From Stenopsyche tienmushanensis (Eukaryota; Arthropoda; Insecta; Trichoptera; Stenopsychidae), in contig WACJ01000229.1 in NCBI GenBank assembly GCA_008973525.1, forward strand, positions 124,001 to 188,000: a DNA stretch of 64,000 bases, in the 5' to 3' direction. Position numbers and translations under genes: made by a program. The notes under the pieces were generated by a model that was not told the DNA's origin, made no database searches, and saw nothing but the letters and a program-made list of their open reading frames with translations. Of this stretch, positions 1-12,694 are shown in pieces. Position 1 is the stretch's first letter. Each line of letters opens with the position of its first letter.

Positions 1-1264
1 ATTAAGTAATTTGTAATGCGATAGAAGTGTTACAACGGGCGATCCAAAGACTGTCAGATGTCTGCCGCGTAATTTCATTTCGCGAAATGGCACCAGAGGC
101 TTTAAAAAATTGTTATTCGAACCCCGGATATTTTTTGAAAGGATATTTTTAGCCGTTATTGCCTCCTGTTTACTCGCAAAACTCTCGTGGGAGGCTCTAC
201 AAAATACTTTGGATATAAAAAATTAAATTGGTCTTATAACTTATCCTGCCGTTTCACATCCCATGAAATTAATTTCCGAGAAATTGCTCGATCCGGGATA
301 CGTTTTCTGCACTGCTTATTTTTAGCATGCAAGACTAGCAACTATCGTAAAAAAAGATTCGCTGCGAGGAGGGCCGAAGAGTCGTTGCGTCGGATGTCGT
401 GATGTCGTTAACGATTCCCGCGGAAAGGTTACGATTATCGTCACATTTTAATCTGCAGAATGGAACACCAGACAAAGATATTGACGGGGGAAGTATTGCT
501 TATTCTCGACGAGGACTTCTTTTCAATCAGCTTATTCGTTTTGCATGAAAGCGTTCCATGTACATTATACATTCCGCACGTATCTCGCGATATACTCCTC
601 TGATAGACCGTTCGTTCCATCTGGGGGGGTGCGCGCCCCTTGAGATTTTACCACCTCGCTTCTATTCTGCGTCGGGGCCCCCCGACTGGTGGGCTTTCCG
701 CTTCACAATCTGACAATTTGAATTTATCTTTAATTAAATGACTTTTCATCCATCCAGGCGGTTGGGGCATTACGTACAAGTCTAGCTATTGCCGGCAACG
801 GCGGTCCAACTGTACTGAACGACTCATTGTTAAATCCAATTGTTTTCTTCGTACGTACATATTTCCAGAGCCAACCACTCTAATATTTATTCGAGCACCC
901 TTTGAACTCTCGAAACCAGACCATGCTTCGATATTTATCTGGAGAACATATGAAACCCACGAATAGTCCCATGCATAACAGCAAAACTCGAAAACAACAT
1001 AATGATCAAGCGAAATTCCATTAGAGACAATTTATGACCAGATAAAGTAAGTTTCTGCACTTCAACATTAAATTAATTGAATAGATACGAAGGTATAACA
1101 CTCAATATAAATCTTATAAGATATATTATAATACCTAGAAAATCTATGATAGATATAACAATATATAAGGGTGACCGAAATACTAAATTTTCTTTAAAAA
1201 AAGTCTGTGCGTATGATTTTTATCACACCAATTTGATTATATTTCTTATTTCATAATAAGTGTA
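1..1264. other. Intergenic or intronic DNA with a GC-richer island
   Basis: No convincing reading frame is seen. The stretch is AT-rich apart from a GC-richer block at about 600-860 that contains a G7 run and a GGGGCCCCCC run. Nothing here matches the repeat families found elsewhere in the window. The island may be unique, possibly regulatory, DNA, which is inference only. Confidence 0.4.
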
Positions 1265-1272
1265 GTAAAGAC

Positions 1273-2158
1273 TAGGGAATCCAATCCCGGGATCCCGGAC
1301 AATTTTAGGTACTTAAGAATCCCGGGATTAGAAAACTTAATCCCAAAAATTTCGGGATTGAAATTTTTATCTAACAGAAATCGTACACCGCACCAACACG
1401 ATAAAGGCTACTAAATCGAGACATTCCCGACGAAATCTGGACGCTTGGAAACAGTGCCGTAATTACTAATTAGCGAGCTTAGGCGATGCCTAGGGGCAGT
1501 GACTGTCTAATCTATGTATACATATATAGCGTACATGTATGTTTTTTAAATTGTTATAGTAACATTTCCCTACCGGTGATGTATTTACTACACCTCGACT
1601 CTAATAGTGGGAATATCGATATGAAATATAATAGATACGGGGTTCAGAATTTTTGTATTCCTCCGTAATATAATTACGAATCACATCAAAGTATTATAGT
1701 ATACAAGTATTAATCTGCAGCGACGGAAATAAATACATAATTTGTTTGGAAATCGGGAATTTTGCGAGTTTTAGTCCGTGTCTCAGCAGAAAGGAATTTT
1801 ATCAGTCAAATTGATGGTATCCAACGATCCATCTTCAGCAGCAAGTTGCCTCACTTCCAAAATCAGATCCAGACTAAATGACGAAACACTAATGTTTAAT
1901 GTTGATGTTACTTCGGGCATATTTTCAAAATAATATTTAATTTTTTTAGTATTTTATTCATCCATTTTTGAATTATATTTTTATCTTTTCTTAAATAAAT
2001 AAAATTCTTTGGCCTTCAAGTTATTTTTTTATATTGAACAAATGGACTTATTGGTAATTTTTGATCAATTTTTGATAATCCCGGGATCCCGGGACTGGTC
2101 TCGGGATTGTCTAATGAAATCCCGGGATCGAAATTTTGGCTCGGGATTGGATTCCCTA
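1273..2158 (+). mobile_element. hAT-A element, copy 1, non-autonomous, both ends present
   Basis: The element is bounded by a perfect 17-bp terminal inverted repeat, TAGGGAATCCAATCCCG, and by a perfect 8-bp target-site duplication GTAAAGAC at 1265-1272 and 2159-2166. That duplication fits the hAT preference nTnnnnAn. The end regions carry nested palindromes built on CCCGGGATCCCGGG. Near 1840-1890 the plus strand still encodes a degraded piece of the hAT C-terminal dimerisation region, readable as SSKLPHFQNQIQTK or, in another frame, as SCLTSKIRSRLNDET, so the transposase is broken. At 886 bp it is far shorter than an autonomous hAT element. Five further copies of the same family lie in the window. 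Confidence 0.88.
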
Positions 2159-2379
2159 GTAAAGACCGAAACAAATAGCCAAAGGCTGCCATATTTAATT
2201 ATAGTTTAAAAAAGTGGAAGCAGCAAAAGTGGAGCAAGATCTAAACCAGTTGCAAGCTCTGAACCTTTTAAACTCAATGTGTCAAAATTTGTCCAAAAAA
2301 AAAACTCGTGAACATTTTTTTTTTATGGAGATCGCCTACGTCCGATGTTTCGGATATGGCACATTAAGAAGAATTAACC

Positions 2380-2830
2380 CTTTGTATGCGGGGTTGGTTT
2401 GGCTCGGAAAGGCATTGAGCGCGAAAATATCTTGCTCTGCATCATCAGTATATATATCTATATTATTTTCTCTCCCTGTCCCCGCAGCCCAAACTTCATA
2501 TCACCAGACCAATATGCGCCAACATGGTGCATCCGTGCAATATTTTTACTATGCCTGTATTATTCCCGCAGATGTAAACAGTACGTTGAAAAAGTTTTAT
2601 CGCAATCGGATAAACGGTATGGAGGCGCATTAAATACGGACAAACAAACATTGATTTTTATACATCAGAAGAATACTATGCATATGTTACCCGCGCAATC
2701 CTTAGCAATAAATGGACGAAGTTTTATCGCAATTTGATAAACGGTATGGTAACGCATTACATACAAACAAATGTTGCGTTCTCAAAGACACGTAACTCCA
2801 GTACCGAAACTAAAGTTTAAAAATATGTAC
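2380..2830 (+). repeat. Repeat family R, copy 1
   Basis: This stretch begins near a TTAACCCTTTGTATGCGGGG motif at 2378-2398. It shares a diverged block (CCAGACCAATATGCGCC to GGAGGCGCATTAAATACG, about 2497-2640) with 30695-30830, and a short block (GCCAACATGGTGCATCCGT) with the minus strand near 18345. The open frames across it differ between copies and are not taken as genes. The TTAACCC start suggests a TTAA-target element, but the other end was not found. Confidence 0.5.
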
Positions 2831-5800
2831 GAAACTTTAAAAAAAATCCCAATTATGCAAATTCTCTAGCTTATTCGTCTAGCGTTATCTTGTTTCACTT
2901 TTGCTCTTCTAATTCTTGTCAATAGTCTACTATTGCCATTATCTGATCAAGCTCGAATATTTCAAAATGACTCAAATAGAAGAACCGTTTAATTTATAAT
3001 AATTGTGTACCCCTACACCGTTATTAAATTTGTATTTTAAAAATCACACACAATTTATTCTTGATGAGTAGTCACAAAAACAGCACAAAACACAACTTGA
3101 AAGTATAGCAGCCTAAGTGCTACTAATCCCCAAAAACAGTCAAGCAATAAAACGAAGAATTCAATTCAATTTCAGAATTATGGAAAACCATAAGAAAACA
3201 ATTTATCTTCAATGTGTTGAGTATCAATTCGTGCGGCATCCAGATCTACATTTTTTATTCCTACAATCTAAACAAAAAAAAATCTAAAAGGAACGCTCTC
3301 GATTTATATCGCAGCATTGTTCTTGGATTGTTTTTAAGAATACACATCAAAAATGAAAATATACGAAAATACATGGTAAAATCTCACTTGTCCCTTAATT
3401 GAATCATATTTTTTGCGGCTCAATCCTGCTGGAAATCTTGAAAAATAATTTCAACACATCCTCGGACGACCTCAACAGAGCCGTCAGCTGCCGTACGAAA
3501 TTCCCAGAGGACGGCGTTTTCGTTGGCATTATATGCCTTATATTTACTAGGGAAAGTATATATCATTGTGACACTTTGCAAACGTCGGCTAAATTTGAAA
3601 GGAATCGCCCCAGGGGCGGCGGTCACCGCTCCAAATAACTTAAGGGGTGTTTTATTACGAGCCCGTGGAAATTCTTGGAAAAACTTCGCAAGATTGGTCG
3701 TAATTTTTCGTGTGATTGTGCTTCCTCTCGTGTATGTGCAGATCCTGTGTGTGTGCTTTTGACGCGCGTTAACCCTTTATTTTATTACCCTTGAAATTGG
3801 AGGTGATGCCGAACGCTTTTGTTTTTCGCAGACGCACATTTTAAAAGCAATTTTGAACTTTGTAGTCGAGTCGGAACCGTAACGCCAGAACTGGGGCGCA
3901 TGTGGGACTTTCGCCATTTAATTATGAATGTATTTTTGAGCTCGATAAGATGTGTTGGAAATGAGATGTTTCCATAGGACATTGGCGGTGTGTATTTTGT
4001 CGGCACTCTTGCGACTATATCGCTGTTCAATCTGTGCTTGATCTAATTTAAATAAATACAATTTGATCACGTCCTTAGACGTTCGCTATGGGTTGAAAAT
4101 CGTTATCCTTAGTGTCACTCGTTTTGCATCTGTTTCCTTTTTCCACCTCTTTGTCCTGTCTTAGCCTGCCTTGGAAATGGCCATGGTGATAATTTATGGC
4201 CGGATAGTCTTTAATTAAGAATCCTTTGTGAAGATTTCGCCGTCCAGACTGCAGCACTGACGAGATCTCTTCAAACTTCGCGCCCCGTCAATGCCGTTTT
4301 ATTTGAACAGTTAAGACACCCCCGACCCTTATTCGACTACGCCTTGTTTCCAATTAGATTTTCAATTAATTCAAACGTCGACTTGTATGAATATTCTTTT
4401 TGTACGAGGCATTGCTCTAAAGCCTCTTAGCTTGTGATTCTCGCCTCTGGACACATGGAGATGGATTGGGCTATTATTTTTTTTATTTGCAACCCCAATG
4501 TGTATGAATAGATGTTTTTCTTCCCTTTGGCATTCGTTCCAATTTAGAACCTTCTCCCTGATGTAAATGCGTATTATTTCATCTAGACGTTTCCACATGC
4601 AAAATTTAATTTAGAATATCTCATCTAGGAGTGAATTTTAACCATTGTTACAGTGCATCGCTCCCACCAGGCATGTATAGTATGTTTAATTTAAACCTTC
4701 GCCACGAGAAATTGTTGCTGCTTTTTGCTTCTGTTCTTCGAAAGACTCATTTAACATTTTCAGCATATTTAAAATTACCTCAATTTGTAAACTATTCAAT
4801 TCCATTTTTTTAATTTTTGTGTATTTTTTGTTACAGGTAATCTTCAATCCCGTTACTTTCAACTGGCTCTTCACATTGCACTGATATGGTATAAATGAAT
4901 TCAATTTATACATGCATATTAGGGTATTTTTGCATACATCGTTATTAAAATCGAATAGATTGATTGCAAATACATTAAAAATGAGGATAATGATGCACAA
5001 TGCAGATATAAATGTTATAACTTTTAAGTGTTTGTTGAAATTTCTGAATGCTTTATAGATGAAACTTATTTCATGAAGACACCTTCAGAATTAATCACAA
5101 TTCCCAAGTGACTTCAAAAGCGAAAACAGGCGCGTTTATAACTTTAGGAAGCAAATCTTGAATTGCAAATCATCTTCTTTATTTAAATTTTATGAATTTA
5201 AAAGCTGGATGTCATGGGTAACATGGTCCAAATATTATCATCGAGATACTATGGAATTATCCTGTCCGTTTTTTCTCGTGCCTAATCTTATTGAAATACA
5301 TTTGATCTTCAAAGCATAATTTAACTACGTCCATCAGAAGCTTTTGGTACATTCTCAGAGCTTTTTCAAAGTCAGTCAACTGATGATATCGAAAATCATT
5401 ATATGAATAGGAGACTTTGTTTTTACGAATCTGAGCACATGTTTGAAACTCACAGTCGTCTATAATTTGTTCTGATTGTTGTGTTACTGATCTCAGCAAA
5501 AGTATTTCTAGTCATAAAAAAAACACAATATATTTGGCTCCAGATAATGCTTGATTTTTCGCAATAGATATCTGTTCAGATCTTGTATTTTTCTGGTAGT
5601 CTCCACATCTATGTCTGAATCTTCCAATTGCTTCCCAATTCTCTTAATCAGGATTTTCTAAACTTTTTTTTGGCAACGGAACACCTTATCTATTTTGTAA
5701 ATCGAAATTTATTTGTTGCACAAGTTCTAATTCACATAAATATGTAGTAGTATACAGAAGTAATAAAATAATTACTTATTTTGATAAATTGGATTTTTTT

Positions 5801-6486
5801 GATAAATTGCTTAGAAACAATTTAATGGCTAAGATTTGTCTCTGTTAATATCTCAAAATATGCAATTTTATCTCTTATGCTAAATTATCATTTTTTCTTT
5901 ATAATTATAAGTTAATTTAATTGCACTTTGCGATTATTATCAACCATGAAGGATTTATTTAAAATTCAATAAATATTTTGCGCCGTATCCCTATGATGAG
6001 TATGCACGCACTTGTTGCGTTCGCACTCGAATGTTACAGCAATTCATAGCACTTTATTTTCATCACCGTCCTTTCCTTTTTCAAATTGTCATCTCAAACG
6101 TTATATTTGATATCCGTTTTATTATTTTATTACGTTTCAATTAAATTTCCAATCAAGTTTTACGTCCATACATACAAATACGTAAATAATCACTTGTATT
6201 TTCATATAGGAATATCATATATTTTTCATAGTGTAGAAAATAGAGAAATCACAAATATTCATCAACAGACAACAACATAATCTGGTTGAATTATAAAAAG
6301 TAGAAAGCCTCATAAATCAATTATTTGTATAAAACTCAGAATGATACCAAGAGTGCTCCTTTTTGAGACATTATTATGGGTCCTAAATGTATCGATTTCA
6401 AGCTTGATCAAATGTGTTCGTTTAAGAAAATTCGTCCAAATGTTATTTTTGTGCAAATTAAAACAACATATATTTCCAAAAATAAA
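2831..6486. other. AT-rich DNA without recognised genes
   Basis: Only short open frames of 60-104 codons occur, on both strands. They have low-complexity, Lys/Asn/Ile/Phe-rich products typical of random AT-rich sequence. A moderately GC-richer stretch at 3470-3700 carries overlapping open frames on both strands but no recognised domain. No tRNA-like cloverleaf or known repeat family was noticed. Confidence 0.4.
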
Positions 6487-6649
6487 TACACTTAAACCTT
6501 TTTTTGTGCGGTAGATGCGTTCCGCAGAAAATCGCACAAAAAAGCTATGACTTACGTAGAAAAAGTGAAGATGCGTTCCATGGATTTTAAAAACCGCATA
6601 ACTTCGAAATCGAACCAAAAAAAGTCGCACAAAAAGAGGTTAGAGTGTA
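6487..6649 (+). repeat. Family T MITE, short complete copy
   Basis: This is the shortest complete copy of family T. It starts TACACTTAAACC followed by TTTTTTTGTGCGG and ends GCACAAAAAGAGGTTAGAGTGTA, so the ends are imperfect inverted repeats flanked by TA. Inside it carries the family blocks GCGTTCCGCAGAAAATCGCAC, CTATGACTTACGTAGAAAAAG and AACCGCATAACTTCGAAATCG. TA flanks and the AAACCT...TTTTGTGCG end suggest a Tc1/mariner/pogo-group non-autonomous element. Confidence 0.7.
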
Positions 6650-6793
6650 TACCTAATGCCATGTGGATAATTTAGGAATAGTTTCGATTCGAATTCAATT
6701 TTAATCATTAAAACAGCATAGATTTACTTGCTTGTGGAATAGGTAATATTGCCGCAGCCTTTTTTCCTCCAGAATTTATTATGCCAAATATTT

Positions 6794-7122
6794 TTAACCC
6801 CTTAAACGGATAACACAGAGTTGTGTCGGACGCAGTGAGTATCTTGCGCATATCGTGATATTGTATAGATCGTTAAACCAAATTTATCAACAATCAATCA
6901 ATTATCAAATATGAATCGATTTCAAGTATATTGTTTATGTTTACGCAAAGAATTGACCGAATATTGTGTGCTATCGACAGTGTTTATTTATTGATGTACA
7001 AACTTCATACACGCTGCGACGGTCTTGGCAGATAAGTGGATTTGTACGGATAATAAGTGGCGGACCTATATAGTATTCTAAGTTTATGATGATTTAAATT
7101 AGCACACTACTCAAAGGGTCAA
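6794..7122 (-). repeat. Family P TTAA-target MITE, copy 1 (minus orientation)
   Basis: The left end is TTAACCCC and the right end reads CTACTCAAAGGGTCAA, the reverse complement of the family start TTAACCCTTTGAGTAGTG with one change in the TTAA. The body contains the family blocks for CACTGTCGATAGCACACAATATTC, CTTGAAATCGATTCAT and AAATTTGGTTTAACGATC in reverse. TTAA targets and ends beginning CCC are the hallmark of the piggyBac superfamily; no transposase is encoded. Confidence 0.7.
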
Positions 7123-9217
7123 AGCTGTTTTGTTTTAATCAAATTTTTGAAAAATATTTATGAGCACGGCTAACTGACAATTTTGGCATGTATCGACAAA
7201 ACCATTCCAAGCTTTCACGGAACATAGTTTAGTAAAGCTCGCTTTGTTCCTTGTACACACAATCTCGTTTTTATGATATGGTTCTGGCTTTTTAATGATT
7301 TTTTTTACAAATTAAAATATATTTTCGTTCGTGTTCCTCTTAAAATCTCGACGAGCACTAAAACTTGTTAACAGATAGTTTTAGCAGTTTTCGCATGACG
7401 ATTCCAGTTTGGAAGTTGTAATAGCGTTTTAATTAGATCTGCTTTCGAATCACTATCACGAAGAGATGATAGTCGAGTTTTAATGACGTAAGCTGAAAAA
7501 TGGATGGACGTCTGCAGCGGCAAACGTCGCACTCCTGCTTAATGAAGGTAATCATGAAGTTGAGCACTTTAGTTCATTCTACTTAGCAAAGCAAATTTTC
7601 CAACGGCCCAACATCTGTCCCATAAGCATATTTTTTCGCTCCATCTTCAGAACTCGCGACATCGGATTTATTTACAATTCTTATCTGTTAATTAAAAGCT
7701 TGTCTTCGGACGGGCGCTGTACACGCCGGCGAGCTTTTCCGCCCCTCGTCGTAAGCTTTTCTTTTATCCGCCGTCGGAATTCTGGAAACAAAACGACGGT
7801 ATTCCGAAACGTCTTGCTTCATATGTGTGGATCCTTTGATATATTTTTAGATCGCATCTTGTTTTGTAATTCAAGTGCAGCTTCCATCAATTGTATAGCG
7901 TTCCATGTTTTCCAAATGCATTCTGCTGCGAACCTTCTTTACTTTCATGCATCACGTCTTTTTCTCATACGTCTGCCTTTCCAATATTCTTCACCCATCC
8001 ACCTGTTTCCGAGCAGATACAATCTTTCGTTTTAAATATATCAAATATATACTTTGAATAAATAAATAACTTAAATATATAATTAATTAAAATACAATGC
8101 ATAGATCCATCTAATAGAATATCAACGAATTTATCCTGTACTAATTTTCGCAATCAGTTAGCTCATAAATCTATCGAAGAATTATTACATTATCTATCGG
8201 AACTTTCTCTGTGAATGCAAACAATAGCCATTGAAGCGTTTATATTGGCGATAGGTAGTTCATTTTAGTGATTAACCAGAAGCGTATCCTGATTATGAAA
8301 ATCCCAAGTCATTTAGAATAAATTTTCAATAATTATCCAATATACATATTTTTTGAATCCTAATACTTTTGATAAAATTGAATGCTTTATATATACAATT
8401 CACTTGTAAAATTCTTGACACACAATCATCATTATTGGTAACAACTTCCCATTGTGGACTATTAGCAATTGGACTATTAGCAATTTGATCGAAAATTTAA
8501 TTCATTATTACTGCTGCGAGTTCTGAAAGTTCGTGTTGCATTTACAGGAACAACTTATCAAAATGCGTTTTAACTTCTTCTAATTTTTTTACGTCTTAGC
8601 TTATGATCTGACGATCTGAAAAGGTAGTATTCCAATGGCACAAAATCTGTTGAATAGACGTTATGGGGTAGAATTTCCAATCCAAGCTCCCTTATTTTTT
8701 CTTAAACTATTTATACAGCCTGCAGTTTCGAATTAACGTATAGAAGAATCCTTTTCGAGTGATCTTCTTGAGTTCCCCATATCTATTTTTAAACTGTTTA
8801 AACCAACATTGTCACTTTTTTAGCTTCAGAATATACCCATAAGTAACAGTGACTCTTCAGTGCTTCGTTTGACTTCATTCCTTGGTCGAACAAAAACTGC
8901 ATAAAATGGCATAAGTACGCTTCTTCTATTGTTGGTTTTGATATCATTCCCCTGATAGATTTATTTTTTACAGAAAAAATAAAATTTACAATTATAACTT
9001 CAACGTCATAACAAAACTTTTGTATCTCAACACAAATTAAATGTGAAAGAACTCATCGAAGAAATTTTGATACTTTATACTTTTCATTTTACCTAATATA
9101 ATCACTGTCGTCGCTACTTTCAAACTTATTAATTTAATTGCGTTTTCTTCGCAGTTCTGAAATTTTTGCACAAAAGTCTAAGAATTTAAAATTTCAATAA
9201 AAATATCAAATATTAAA
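7123..9217. other. Intergenic or intronic DNA with island at 7640-7960
   Basis: An open frame of 111 codons crosses 7700-8035 but has no recognised domain and a hydrophobic, low-information product. The surrounding 7640-7960 is GC-richer and repeat-free, and could be a conserved noncoding block. A 15-base phrase, GGACTATTAGCAATT, is directly repeated at about 8456-8486. The remainder is AT-rich without recognised features. Confidence 0.35.
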
Positions 9218-9275
9218 TAAAGCATTAAAATCTTATAAAGCATTAAAATCTTATAAAGCTTAAGATCTTATAAAA
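9218..9275. repeat. Short tandem repeat
   Basis: The unit TAAAGCATTAAAATCTTA occurs twice in direct tandem, followed by a third degenerate unit (TAAAGCTTAAGATCTTA). It is a simple local duplication. Confidence 0.8.
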
Positions 9276-9539
9276 TCCTATCAGAATTTCGCCAAAAGTG
9301 CTTCCTGGCGATATATAGACGTTTAAGGGGGTCAATCCCTTAAGGCGTTCGAAAATGAGTCGTTTTTCATGATTTTTTTTTAAAGGTGATAAAATAATCG
9401 TATCATTTTAGATATTTGACTTTATTTTACTACAACCTGTGTGCTTATAAATTTTATTTTTTTAAAAACAAAAAACAAAATGGCGGAGTTATAAAATATT
9501 CCTGTTGAACCGAAATCGAAAATGAAAATATTTTTTGAT

Positions 9540-9840
9540 TATTAATATGTATAGACAGTCAACTAGGCTATACTAAAAAAAATAAAAACGTATAAAATTT
9601 AGCAGGCTTTTTAATTAAACTTTCATATTTTTTACAATTTTCTTGATCATTTTTACCTCAAAAATATTATTTATTTACGCGAAAACCTTAAAACTTTAGC
9701 TTAGTTAAATAGACAATATTATAGTGAGAATCATCCCAAAATTTCAGTCAGATCGATCGACAACTTTTTAAGCTACAACTGGCAAACATTTGGAAAATGC
9801 AGTTTCGAGATAATCTCGTTTAAAGTTTCAATGCGATAAA
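9540..9840 (+). repeat. Diverged copy of the hAT-B internal region
   Basis: This stretch matches the interior of the hAT-B element at about 28970-29190, sharing blocks such as AGGCTTTTTAATTAAACTT, TCGATCGACAACTTTTTA and GCAGTTTCGAGATAATCTC. It retains a TTAA just after GAGATAATCTCG, exactly where family Q has inserted in the 29-kb copy. It therefore acts as a paralogous empty site. No hAT-B termini were found around it. Confidence 0.55.
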
Positions 9841-11872
9841 ACTATCGATTTTAGTGACTTACCGATCAATCAATGATTCCAGATGCATATAATAGATCTT
9901 CAGCTTTCTCAAAAAGTTGATTATCTTCGATTAACTTCTGTTTTGGGGCTATACGAGCTGCTTTTGTCTCAGAGAGACTCTTACGGTTCTTCCTCGTTAC
10001 CCGCGCTTCATCGATATTTTCAGCAAATATTTTACAGTAGGTGCCAATAATTATATTTAATAATCATCTTCAAAATGAAGCTATAGTATATAGTCGTTAT
10101 TAAATATCCCAGCAGCAGCGTATGTTAATATTTCAATGGTTTTTACATCAGAATGCTGATGCTTTGGAACCAGTCGCCAAACGCCAAAGCATTTCGGGTA
10201 TGGCCACCCAAGCATCTTTAAAGTAATTTATCCCTGGACAGATCTTTATAAATTGGTAAGAGATGCTGTTTTATCTCTTGGCCAAAAAATGAAGTCAGAT
10301 CTTCAAGCTTTGGATATTTTTTAAAGCAATGATTTTCTGTAATTTGCACCAGCTTTTGATTCCATTCGAGTTCCCATGATAATGTATTTTTTTTTAATTC
10401 CTACAACTTCTCTACCTTTCGTTCCTTTATTAAGATATTTTGGCTTCAAAAATTTGACTGACTTTGACTGAAATTTTTCCTGTCGATTATTATAGCCAGA
10501 AAAAGACATGGATGGACAGGAAGATTTTTGAAGATTGGCTCAATGATTGATTTTTCCCATAAAAACACTTCGTTGAAGAATGTAATAATATTTTCGCTAT
10601 AATACTAGAGATTTCCTAAATGACATATTTCCTAGAATAATTAGAAATTAAATGTAATGCAAATAGTATGTTATATTTTCTTGGACAGCATCAGCTGTCC
10701 TATGTCCTTATTTTCCCTGATAGGCTCCGTAAAACCATTGCACAATGTCGGTCCTGGCAGCGGCATTGGTTACATCCATGCAATCAAAACGGGTCTGAAC
10801 AACGCACCACACAATTACTTCTGATCCGTTCTATTTGTGCTGGTCAACCTCCTTGTTCCCGGGGACGATTTGATAAGCCGTTTTACATTTTGCGGCGTTA
10901 TTAAACCCCGCCCACGGGCGCCGTAATGAACAGGGCGTATTTCCATGTGTTCATCGAAGAAAACCGAATCGCAGCAGCGCTCCGCACTCGAATCAGATTC
11001 TCCCTTTATTCTGCCTAACGATTTCTATCCCGCTTGAAATAATAGATGGCCGTTTTCCGTATATCCACATAAAGGCTCTACATGTCGGATTCGCTCCGTG
11101 AGCTCTTCACGTTTCATTGCCTTTTATTTTATTTTATTTTTTCAGCTCGCATTGATTGATAGTTTATGTGTTATGGAAACTCCCGTCGGTACGCGCTTTG
11201 TCTGCTACATTACCGAATATGGGAGAGATTTTTTCGTGTTGTTATTTTTACTTATCTTTCAGTTTTTTCCGTACATTTACTTTTATGGTATTATATATGT
11301 TTTTGTACCGAAGGAGTAATTTAATAATAATATTAAAAATGCGGCCGGGGCTTATGTTCCGTTAGATAATACTTTATGGATCGAAAAAAAAATGTATAAA
11401 TTCGCATAAAATATTGTATGGCGTGCACCAAAATTCGCACACCGAAGTTATCATGGCACCAAATGTTCGAAAACATTTTCGCAACATCCAATTGCGTTGT
11501 TATAAATCGGTGGAAATTTTTATTAATAGTGATATTATCCTATTTTCCTTTTATTTACTCGAAAGATGATATTCAATGCTACATAAAGGAACCCCAGGCT
11601 ATTACGAATTATCACTCCATTTCACCTGCTTAAGCTTTATCCTTTTATCCGCTTAAATGATCCTTTGCTAGGGTGACCAAAATGCTACAAAATAATATCC
11701 CTATCAAATCGATTGGATATAATGTATATTTTATAATTTCGGCGTGTATTCGATAGCTAACAGTACGCACATAAACCGCTAAGGGTTAGAAAATTTAGAC
11801 ATATAGAAAATAACTCTTTAATTATTTTGCTGCTATCAAACTCACTAATATTAGTATCAGAACCACGCAGCC
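9841..11872. other. Intergenic or intronic DNA with GC-rich island
   Basis: The stretch is mostly AT-rich. An island at about 10670-11110 is distinctly GC-richer and free of the local repeat families; the open frame at 10668-10904 encodes nothing recognised. The island lacks a good splice-exon pattern and looks more like unique noncoding DNA. No RNA gene was recognised. Confidence 0.35.
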
Positions 11873-12135
11873 TGAGTCAATCTTGTATATCAATAAATGA
11901 ACCTTAACACTTTTGATGACACACAATATTCGTTTTTCGCGTAAAAATAAACAATACGCATGTATATCTTCAGTCTGTTGATGCTTGAAATCAATAAATT
12001 TGGGTTATCATTATTGATCGAGTATTTGATGTGACGCAAGACACTCTCCCTGTCTCTGTCTTCGATTCACAATCTCCGCAAACAACGTGCGAAAATTCTC
12101 TTTCTGTATCACTGTCGCCATCTTCTGTGGCGCAG
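11873..12135 (+). repeat. Family P MITE, diverged copy 2
   Basis: Diverged family blocks appear in plus order: TTGTATATCAATAAATGAAC, ACACACAATATTCG, ATAAACAATACGC, AATAAATTTGGGTTATC and a CTCTCCCTGTCTCTGTCTTCG tract. The terminal TTAA ends were not confirmed. It lies immediately 5' of the R1-clade element but outside its target-site duplication. Confidence 0.55.
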
Positions 12136-12304
12136 TAGCGACTGATCGCTTCTTGCACGTACATCGTTTCCAGTTAAATGATGACGCACAGAAGGCGGGA
12201 GTCGTCGGTCAGCCTTGACTGCGAGAGGACGTCCTTCCTGCAGCCAGGTCTCTCGTGTTGAATAAACAATTATCTAGAGAAGATAATATTTCTGTCAAAC
12301 GCCT

Positions 12305-12317
12305 GTCCATCTCCATC
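12305..12317 (+). repeat. 5' target-site duplication of the R1-clade element
   Basis: GTCCATCTCCATC here is repeated exactly at 17848-17860, directly after the T27 tail. This fixes the element as running from 12318 to 17847. Confidence 0.85.
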
Positions 12318-12694
12318 AGTCACGCGGCCGCTCTCTTCGAGTGCGGACGTGCTGATCGACGCTCTCGTGCTTGCGGATTCCTGGCGATTAGCGAGGCTCT
12401 GCGCTGCTGATCATCGTGTCTGCGTGTCGGTTTGAAGTTGGTACTCTGCGCGACTCTCGCGCCGTCGCTTTCATCGTATCCGCGCTCGTAATTTCGTCCT
12501 AATCTCGCGAGATCGTGTAAACATCGTGAGCACGTGCTCTCGCGCTTCCTGTTTAGGCAACATCGCCCGAATACCTCATTGTCTCGGTGGCACTGTCTTG
12601 CAATTCCGTTAGGTCGCTTTAATTACGGTATATACTGCTCTCCTTCCGAGAAAGGATCCATTTTACTGCCATCATAAACTCACCTTGAGTCGGC
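12318..12694 (+). promoter_or_regulatory. 5' UTR and probable internal promoter of the R1-clade element
   Basis: The 377 bases between the 5' duplication and the ORF1 start are GC-rich and contain no long open frame. Non-LTR elements of this type usually carry an RNA polymerase II promoter inside the 5' UTR, so promoter activity is inferred from the family. No TATA box is obvious at the first base. Confidence 0.5.

Noticed and set aside
2214..2633. 139-codon open frame
   Set aside because: It starts in hAT-A flank and runs through repeat R; the frame is not kept in the other R copies.
6597..6646. Direct CGCAC/GTGCG repeats as a CRISPR-like array
   Set aside because: Spacing is irregular and the pattern belongs to MITE family T in an insect-like genome.
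12060..12304. Possible solo LTR (AATAAAC motif near 12262)
   Set aside because: No TGT...ACA boundary pair, short duplication or second copy was found; the block remains unexplained flank.
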